DNA of 64,000 nucleotides, from contig NZ_BMRA01000017.1 in the NCBI RefSeq assembly GCF_014648395.1, positions 1 to 64,000 of the forward strand, written 5' to 3'. Origin of the DNA: Micromonospora fulviviridis. GTDB taxonomy: Bacteria; Actinomycetota; Actinomycetes; Mycobacteriales; Micromonosporaceae. Position 1 is the stretch's first letter. Every line of letters starts with the position of its first letter. Positions 58,445-64,000 of this stretch are shown here, piece by piece. The notes under the pieces were generated by a model. It did not search any database and was not told where the DNA came from. It was given only the letters and a program-made list of their open reading frames with translations. The translations under genes and the position numbers were made by a program.

Positions 58445-58951
58445 TCAGACCACCAGGGCCAGCCACTTCCGGTAGGAGGTGGCGAACGGCTCGGTGCCGT
58501 CACCGAGCGCGCCGAGCAGCCAGCGGGCCGCGGCCTCCGCCTCGGCCACCACGTCGTCGGGGTAGGCCCAGCGGGCCCGGTGCTCGGCGAACTCGTCCTC
58601 GTCGCGCAGCTCGACCCGGCCGGTCTCCCGGCGGCGCACCACGTCCAGGTCGAGGTCGACCAGGTGGACCGTCTCCTCGCCCTCCCAGCGGGCCGGGGTG
58701 GCGATGTCGCAGTAGACCTCGCTGGTGCGCGGCGGCGGGTTGAACATGCCGGTCCACCAGCCGTGCCGGGGCACCAGCAGGACGAACGGGATCTGCTCCA
58801 CGGACGGCCGGCCGTGGTAGACCGATTCGGTGCCGGCCGGCACGCCGAGCCAGACACCGAGGTCGTCCTCGGCGAGCCGGCGGGCCGGGTAGTCGCGGTG
58901 GGCGCTGCCGTCGTACTTGCGGTAGATCACGCGGACCACGTCGCTCGGCAT
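58445..58951 (-). CDS. DUF402 domain protein
   Basis: The 168-aa beta-barrel-like protein has the DUF402 features: YRKYDGSAHRDYPARRL, PRHGWWTGMFNPPPR with Trp-rich loop, YCDIATP and VDLDLDVVRRR with metal-type acidic residues. Related proteins include the nucleoside diphosphatase Ntdp and FomD. ATG 58951 has TAGGGT ending 7 nt upstream, so it is probably leaderless. Confidence 0.88.
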   Translation of the reverse strand: MPSDVVRVIYRKYDGSAHRDYPARRLAEDDLGVWLGVPAGTESVYHGRPSVEQIPFVLLVPRHGWWTGMFNPPPRTSEVYCDIATPARWEGEETVHLVDLDLDVVRRRETGRVELRDEDEFAEHRARWAYPDDVVAEAEAAARWLLGALGDGTEPFATSYRKWLALVV

Positions 58952-59076
58952 GATTGGCACCCTAACCGATTCCGGCCACGCGACGCGATCGGCAGGTAAC
59001 CGGACGCGACCCGCCGGCCACGCCACGCGGGCGGAGCGACCCACCTGCTGTCGGCGGCGACGGGTACGGTCGCACG

Positions 59077-61218
59077 GTGACCCCGCCCCGCACCGCCACC
59101 GGCCCCGCCGTTCCCAAGAAGCGCCGGGGCGGCCGGCCCGGCGGCGGCGAGCTGCTGGCCGCCGCGGTCGGCGCGGTCCCCGGCGGCGCGGCCCGCCCCG
59201 GCCAGCAGCAGATGGCCGAGGCGATCGAGCGGAGCATCTCCTCCGGCGAGCACCTGCTCGTGCAGGCCGGCACCGGCACCGGCAAGTCGCTGGCCTACCT
59301 GGCCCCGGCGCTGACCGTGGACGGCCCCGTGGTGGTCTCCACCGCCACCCTGGCGTTGCAGTCCCAGCTGGTCGACCACGACCTGCCCCGGCTGGCCGAC
59401 GCGGTCGAGCCGGTGCTCGGCCGCCGCCCCACCTTCGCGGTGCTCAAGGGGCGGCACCACTACCTCTGCCTGGCCCGGCTCGACAACTCGGTCGAGGAGG
59501 AGCCGGAGGACACCCTCTTCGACGCCCCGCGCCCCGGCGGCGGCACCAAGTGGCTCGGCGAGGCGGGCCGGCTGGGCAAGCAGATGCAGCGGCTGCGCGA
59601 CTGGGCGGAGAAGACCGCCACGGGCGACCGCGACGAGCTGGACCCGGGCGTGGACGACCAGGTGTGGCGGAGCGCCTCGATGCCGGCGCGGGAGTGCGTG
59701 GGCGCCACCCGCTGCCCGTTCGGCCAGGAGTGCTTCGCGGAGGCGTCCCGGGCCCGGGCCCGCGAGGCGGACATCGTGGTGACCAACCACAGCCTGCTCG
59801 CCGTCGACATGCTCGCCGGCCGGCACATCGTGCCGCCGCACAAGCTGCTCGTGGTGGACGAGGCGCACGAGCTGGCCGACCGGGTGTCCTCGGCGGCCCA
59901 GGCCGAGCTGGAGCCGCAACTGATCGACCGGTCCGCCCGCCGGGCCCGGCCGCTGCTCCGCCCCGACCTGGCCGAACGGCTCACCGAGGCCGGCGACGCG
60001 CTCGCCGTGGGGCTGGCCGAGGCGCCGGCCGGGCGGCTCACCGCCGGCCTGCCGCCCGCGCTGCGGGAGGCGTGCACCCTGCTCGACGCGGCCACCCGCG
60101 CCGCGCTGGAGTCGATCGGCGACATCAAGGCCGACGACCCGGACCCGGTGCGCAAGCAGCAGGCCAAGGCCGCGCTGGACGAGCTCTCCACCACCGCGCA
60201 GCGCCTGCTGGAGGAGGCCGACCACGACGTGGCCTGGGTGGAGAAGCCGGAGAACGGCAGCCGCCGGGCGCTCGTGGTGGCGCCGCTGTCGGTCGCCGGC
60301 ACCCTCGCCACCCACCTCTACGACGAGCGCACCGTGGTCGCCACCTCGGCCACCCTGGCGCTGGGCGGCCGGTTCGACACGGTGGCCCGGGCGCTGGGGC
60401 TGGACGCGCCGCCGCCCGCCCCGCCCTCGCCGGCCGCCGCCGCGCTGGCCACCGCGGCCGCCGCCGGCCGCGCCGGCACCACGCCCCCGGTGGCGAGCAC
60501 CGACGGCAGCCGGGCGGCCATCGGCACGGTGCCGGCCACCGAGGGACCCGGCTGGACGTCGCTCGACGTCGGGTCGCCCTTCGACTACGCCCGGCAGGGC
60601 ATCCTGTACGTCGCCGCGCACCTGCCCCGGCCCAGCGTCTCGGGGCTGCCCGAGGCGGCCGGCGAGGAGCTGCTGGCGCTGGTCGGGGCGCTCGGTGGGC
60701 GTACCCTCGGGCTCTTCTCCTCCCGGCGGGCCGCGCAGCAGGCGGCGGAGCTGCTCCGCGCGCGCACCGACCTGCCGGTGCTGCTCCAGGGCGAGGAGGC
60801 GCTGCCGCTGCTGGTCCGCCGGTTCCGCGAGGAGCGGGAGAGCTGCCTGTTCGGGGTGATGTCGCTCTGGCAGGGGGTGGACGTGCCGGGCGACTCCTGC
60901 CAGCTCGTCGTGATCGACCGGCTGCCCTTCCCCCGGCCCGACGAGCCGCTCGCCGCGGCCCGGGCGGCGGCCGTCGACGCCGGCGGCGGCTCCGGCTTCG
61001 CGGCGGTGAGCGTGCCGATCGCGGCGGTCCGGCTGGCCCAGGGGGTCGGCCGGCTCATCCGGGCCACCGGCGACCGGGGCGTGGTGGCGGTGCTCGACTC
61101 CCGGCTGGAGACCGCCCGGGGCTACGGCCCGTTCCTGCGCCGGTCGCTGCCCCCGTTCTGGTACACCACCCGCCCGGACGTGGCCCGGGGCGCGCTGGAG
61201 CGGCTCGGCAAGAGCTGA
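59077..61218 (+). CDS. DinG-like ATP-dependent helicase
   Basis: The 713-aa XPD/DinG-family superfamily 2 helicase has Walker A QAGTGTGKSLAYL (residues ~64-76), DEAH box VVDEAHE, and iron-sulfur cluster Cys residues at HHYLCLA, ECVGATRC and GQECF (four Cys). Helicase C-terminal motifs FGVMSLWQGVDVPGDSC and VRLAQGVGRLIR are present. An Ala/Pro-rich insertion lies near residues 445-480. It starts with GTG 59077, with TACGGT ending 6 nt upstream. It acts on damaged or structured DNA by family knowledge. Confidence 0.92.
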   Translation: MTPPRTATGPAVPKKRRGGRPGGGELLAAAVGAVPGGAARPGQQQMAEAIERSISSGEHLLVQAGTGTGKSLAYLAPALTVDGPVVVSTATLALQSQLVDHDLPRLADAVEPVLGRRPTFAVLKGRHHYLCLARLDNSVEEEPEDTLFDAPRPGGGTKWLGEAGRLGKQMQRLRDWAEKTATGDRDELDPGVDDQVWRSASMPARECVGATRCPFGQECFAEASRARAREADIVVTNHSLLAVDMLAGRHIVPPHKLLVVDEAHELADRVSSAAQAELEPQLIDRSARRARPLLRPDLAERLTEAGDALAVGLAEAPAGRLTAGLPPALREACTLLDAATRAALESIGDIKADDPDPVRKQQAKAALDELSTTAQRLLEEADHDVAWVEKPENGSRRALVVAPLSVAGTLATHLYDERTVVATSATLALGGRFDTVARALGLDAPPPAPPSPAAAALATAAAAGRAGTTPPVASTDGSRAAIGTVPATEGPGWTSLDVGSPFDYARQGILYVAAHLPRPSVSGLPEAAGEELLALVGALGGRTLGLFSSRRAAQQAAELLRARTDLPVLLQGEEALPLLVRRFREERESCLFGVMSLWQGVDVPGDSCQLVVIDRLPFPRPDEPLAAARAAAVDAGGGSGFAAVSVPIAAVRLAQGVGRLIRATGDRGVVAVLDSRLETARGYGPFLRRSLPPFWYTTRPDVARGALERLGKS

Positions 61219-61256
61219 CGCCCGCGCCTCCCCCCGGCGGGGGCGACGCGGGCGTC
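61217..61256. terminator. Hairpin terminator after the helicase gene
   Basis: Outer arms GACGCCCGCG (61217-61226) and CGCGGGCGTC (61247-61256) pair perfectly, with a C-run/G-run continuing the stem inward. It lies between convergent genes. Confidence 0.85.
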
Positions 61257-61272
61257 GACGGGTCGGTCGGGG

Positions 61273-62571
61273 TCAGGGCGCCTGGGAGGCGACCACCACG
61301 GCGTCGGGCGGGGTGTCCGGCACGGTCCGGGCGGCGAGCCGGCGGACGGCGGTGTTGAGCACGGCGATCAGCGGCACCGCGACCAGCGCGCCGGCGATGC
61401 CGGCCAGCACCACGCCGGCGGCGATGCCGATGATCACGGCGAGCGGGTGGATGGCCACCGCCCGGCCCATGATCAGCGGCTGGAGGACGTGCCCCTCGAC
61501 CTGCTGCACGCCGATCACCGCGCCCAGGATGATCAGCGCGGTCACCGGGCCGCTGTCGACCAGCGCCACCAGCACGGCCACCACGCCGGACAGGAAGGCG
61601 CCGACGATCGGGATGAACGCGCCCAGGAAGACCAGGGCGGCCAGCGGGAACGCGAACGGGATGTCGAAGACGACCAGGAAGATGCCGATGCCCAAAGCGT
61701 CGATGAAGGCGACCAGCACGGTGGCCCGTACGTAGGCGCCGAGCGTCGACCAGGAGGCCCGGCCGGCGTCGTCCACCTTCCAGCGGGCGTTCACCGGCAG
61801 CAGCCGGACCAGGAACCGCCAGATCTTGCTGCCGTCCCGGAGGAAGAAGAAGGTGGCGAAGAGCACCAGGACCGTGCCCGTGAGCACCTCGGCCAGGGTG
61901 GCGGCCGTGTTGAGCGCCCCGCTGGTGAACTTCTCCGTGTTGCCGTTGATCCAGCTCTGCGCCTCGTCGATGTAGCGGGTGAGCTGGCCGTCGGAGAGGT
62001 GCAGCGGGCCGGTCTTGAGCCAGTCCTGGATCTGCCGGACGCCCTGGGACGACTTCTCGCTCAGCTCCGGCACGCCCTGGATGAACTCGTTCACCACCAG
62101 GGTCAGCGTGCCGATCACCGCGGCCAGGCCGCCGACCAGCACCACGCCGGTGGCCAGCGACCGGGGCAGGCGGGCCCGGAGCAGCCAGCCGACCGCCGGG
62201 GCGAGCAGCGCGGAGAGCAGCAGCGCGACCGCCAGCGGGATGATCACGATGCGGATCGTGCCGACGATCTTGAGCAGCGACCAGGTGACGATGCCGACCA
62301 CGATGAGCCGCCAGCACCAGGCCGCGGCGATCCGCAGCGCGTGCGGCACCTCCACGTCGTCCCGGCTGGTGGTCGTGGCGTGCATGACGGCCGGCGGCTC
62401 CGCGCCCACCACGGTCGCCGTCGGGGGTGCGGCCGGACCCGGCGAGGAGTGCGAGGCCAGGCCCGACTCCTCCGCCGACCGGTCCGGATCGGTCCGCCGG
62501 GCCCGCGCCGACTCGCGGCCGGACTCGTACGCGCGGCGGAGCCGTCCACGCATCCGCTCGAAGCGGCTCAA
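61273..62571 (-). CDS. AI-2E family transporter
   Basis: The 432-aa membrane protein follows a basic/acidic N-terminal region. It has about eight hydrophobic segments, with the family's ETTxxFFLRDG-like ATFFFLRDGSKI and the conserved FIPIVGAFLSGVVAV and VQQVEGHVLQPLIMG. Members include AI-2 exporters and Na+/H+ antiporters, so the substrate is open. The start is uncertain. TTG 62571 has GGGAGG 5 nt upstream and is preferred over GTG 62577 and ATG 62553. Confidence 0.85.
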   Translation of the reverse strand: MSRFERMRGRLRRAYESGRESARARRTDPDRSAEESGLASHSSPGPAAPPTATVVGAEPPAVMHATTTSRDDVEVPHALRIAAAWCWRLIVVGIVTWSLLKIVGTIRIVIIPLAVALLLSALLAPAVGWLLRARLPRSLATGVVLVGGLAAVIGTLTLVVNEFIQGVPELSEKSSQGVRQIQDWLKTGPLHLSDGQLTRYIDEAQSWINGNTEKFTSGALNTAATLAEVLTGTVLVLFATFFFLRDGSKIWRFLVRLLPVNARWKVDDAGRASWSTLGAYVRATVLVAFIDALGIGIFLVVFDIPFAFPLAALVFLGAFIPIVGAFLSGVVAVLVALVDSGPVTALIILGAVIGVQQVEGHVLQPLIMGRAVAIHPLAVIIGIAAGVVLAGIAGALVAVPLIAVLNTAVRRLAARTVPDTPPDAVVVASQAP

Positions 62572-62723
62572 GCGCACCTCCCGCAAACTGGTCCGCCCCC
62601 GAGGCAAGGGGACAGGATACGTCCGTCCGCCCCACCCTAGGGCGACTGCGCCACACATTGCCCCCCTGCCGCTCAGCCCAACCACACCGGGACCGACCAC
62701 CGGGCACGAGGTAGCGTCTTCGC

Positions 62724-63071
62724 GTGACCGCCGACCAGGACCTCGACACCGGCCTACCGATCCGCCTGCTGCACGACCGCGTGCTGGTGCGCACCGAGAA
62801 CGGCGAGGGGGAACGCCGCTCCACCGCCGGCATCGTCATCCCGGCCACCGCGGCGGTCGGCAAGCGGCTGGCCTGGGCCACCGCGGTGGGCGTCGGCCCG
62901 CACGTCCGCTCCATCGTCTCCGGCGACCGGGTGCTGTTCGACCCGGACGACCGCTCGGAGGTCGAGCTGCACGGCCGGGCGTACGTCCTGCTGCGCGAGC
63001 GGGACGTGCACGCCGTGGCGGCCGAGCGGGTGGAGAACGAGCCGACCGGCTCGACCGGCCTCTACCTGTAG
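62724..63071 (+). CDS. GroES-like co-chaperonin family protein
   Basis: The 115-aa Cpn10-fold protein has IRLLHDRVLVRTENG, STAGIVIPATAA (the mobile-loop region is shortened) and GDRVLFDPDDRSEVELHGRAYVLLRERD. It differs from canonical GroES in the loop and C terminus, and no groEL is adjacent, so it may be a divergent paralog. GTG 62724 has TAGCGT ending 6 nt upstream, a leaderless-type promoter. Confidence 0.85.
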   Translation: MTADQDLDTGLPIRLLHDRVLVRTENGEGERRSTAGIVIPATAAVGKRLAWATAVGVGPHVRSIVSGDRVLFDPDDRSEVELHGRAYVLLRERDVHAVAAERVENEPTGSTGLYL

Positions 63072-63150
63072 GCGCCGCCCCGTCGCGGGCGCCGTTTGCA
63101 CCGCTGCCCGGCGGGAAGCCCCAGGCACGACAGCGCCCTGGGGAGGGATC

Positions 63151-63318
63151 ATGCCGGTAGTCATCAAGAAGATACTTGCCTGGGGATTCCTCGCGTTCCT
63201 GATCTACTTCATGGCGTTCCGGCCGGACGGCGCGGCCCAGCTGTTCAAGGGGATCGGGGCGGCCCTCATGGCCATCGCCCAGGGCCTCGGCGACTTCCTC
63301 ACCGGCCTGATGACCTGA
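63151..63318 (+). CDS. Small membrane protein (55 aa)
   Basis: The protein has a basic start (MPVVIKK), one membrane helix (ILAWGFLAFLIYFMAF), then an amphipathic, weakly polar half with Gly/Ala/Leu (KGIGAALMAIAQGLGDFLTG). GGGAGGG lies 3-8 nt before the ATG, a strong ribosome site. I recognise no family. It lies convergent to the PrsW-like gene. Confidence 0.75.
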   Translation: MPVVIKKILAWGFLAFLIYFMAFRPDGAAQLFKGIGAALMAIAQGLGDFLTGLMT

Positions 63319-63339
63319 CCCGCTCTCCTTGCCGCACGA

Positions 63340-64000
63340 TCAGGCGTGCGGCCAGGGGGCGGTGGAGCGGGCGCCGTGCCAGCCGGACGGGCCGTAGCCG
63401 GGCGGGAAGGCGGGAGGCGGCGGGGCCAGCACCACCGGGATCGGCACCACCGGCTCGTCCGGGGCCTCGACCACCCGCTGCGACCCGTCCGGGAAGCGCA
63501 GGTGGTAGCGCTGCCCGTCCCAGACCCCGACCGGCGCCTGCGGGTCACGGCCCACGAAGAACGCCCGGTACGCCCCGATCGCGTCCAGCAGCTCCCGTTC
63601 CTCCCGCGCCGTCCGGTCGCGCTCGGCGGGCTTGCGGTCCAGCCCCCGGCGCATCCCGTCGCGCAGCAGCGCCAGCCGGGTGGCGGCGAACTGGTAGCCG
63701 CGCATCGCCCGCACCCCGCCGTCACCGGCCACCCGCCGGGCCCAAATCCGGGCGGCGTGCCGCCGGCCGAGGCTGCCCAGCGCCGCCACCTCGGGCGGGG
63801 TGAGCCAGCCGGCCCGGACGTAGTCGGGCAGGGTGCGCTCGGTGAGCCGCCCCTCCCAGGCACGCAGCCAGACGGCCAGCCCCACCATGCCGAAGAAGAT
63901 CGGCACCATCACGCCGATGTAGCCGTAGAGCGCGATCAGCGGCTGCCCGGTGGCGGCGGCCAGCGAGGGCAGCAGGTTCCAGGTGCCGTGCAACATCATG
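63340..64000 (-). CDS. PrsW family intramembrane metalloprotease, C-terminal part (runs off the right edge)
   Basis: At least 219 codons are visible and the 5' part is outside the window. The frame begins in MLHGTWNLLPSLAAATG, a His-x-x-x-Asn motif like the last metal motif of PrsW proteases, followed by a membrane segment (GYIGVMVPIFFGMVGLAVWL). A long cytoplasmic tail has a helical, Arg-rich region and a Pro-rich end (PIPVVLAPPPPAFPPG). In-frame ATGs near 63995-64000 are unlikely to be the real start. The PrsW assignment rests mainly on the HGTWN motif and topology. Confidence 0.65.
   Translation of the reverse strand, partial: MMLHGTWNLLPSLAAATGQPLIALYGYIGVMVPIFFGMVGLAVWLRAWEGRLTERTLPDYVRAGWLTPPEVAALGSLGRRHAARIWARRVAGDGGVRAMRGYQFAATRLALLRDGMRRGLDRKPAERDRTAREERELLDAIGAYRAFFVGRDPQAPVGVWDGQRYHLRFPDGSQRVVEAPDEPVVPIPVVLAPPPPAFPPGYGPSGWHGARSTAPWPHA

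Overview
The window is very GC-rich, densely packed, vertically inherited chromosome from a mycothiol-producing actinomycete. The evidence is mshA, mshD and a mycothiol-dependent DinB-like enzyme, an orphan GlnR-type regulator, SenX3-RegX3 phosphate signalling, an HbhA-like protein, a Cys-rich leader peptide of the mycobacterial Ms5788A type, and many genes that start with GTG or lack a Shine-Dalgarno site. Gene content and style fit Micromonosporaceae (Micromonospora or a relative). That placement is inference, since no rRNA is present. I see no prophage, insertion sequence, CRISPR array or tRNA.

Layout. 1-5,000: start of a secreted protein, regX3-senX3, divergent phoU, gpmA. 4,600-14,600: tandem MFS exporters, a histone-H1-like repeat protein, a YbjN protein, mshA, SDR and methyltransferase genes, murB, and a mycothiol-dependent enzyme. 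14,600-20,400: an ABC sugar importer, GH1 beta-glucosidase and LacI regulator operon with two palindromic operators, which looks like a cellobiose/beta-glucoside (ceb-like) system. 20,400-27,800: RidA, GNAT, macro domain, EI24, WYL regulator, SDR, nucleotidyltransferase, AlaX, hydrolase, DUF2516. 27,800-35,300: HbhA with its XRE regulator, asparaginase, BKACE, YgfZ, Fur, PabC, heme-binding FABP. 35,300-45,700: DsrE, SCP2 with glycogen debranching enzyme, DUF1416 and rhodanese under a Cys leader peptide, LmeA, GlnR, a NodB deacetylase, MshD. 45,700-50,100: pstSCAB. 50,100-64,000: epoxide hydrolase with a WYL regulator, NUDIX, a DUF397 remnant, an oxidoreductase, Pit with DUF47, PPK2, SigJ-like sigma factor, DinG-like helicase, AI-2E permease, GroES-like protein and a PrsW-like protease.

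How it works together. Phosphate is the unifying theme: sensor and regulator (senX3-regX3), PhoU, high-affinity uptake (pstSCAB), low-affinity uptake (Pit-DUF47) and polyphosphate use (PPK2). GTTCACC-type direct repeats (PHO boxes) occur at the senX3/phoU, pstS and Pit-DUF47 control regions. Redox and sulfur genes (mycothiol synthesis, rhodanese, DsrE) and nitrogen control (GlnR) are interleaved. Two blocks match Mycobacterium tuberculosis gene order as I remember it: Rv0474-0491 and Rv0811c-0820.

Most notable sequence signals: about two dozen genes have a TANNNT -10 element 6-8 nt before the start codon and no Shine-Dalgarno site, the signature of leaderless mRNA; a 25-codon Cys-rich leader peptide precedes the rhodanese; a PHO box is built into the last codons of ppk2; and a family of GATC-ended intergenic palindromes occurs three times. 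I found no clear new multi-gene system. The best undescribed candidates are small proteins and regulatory elements.
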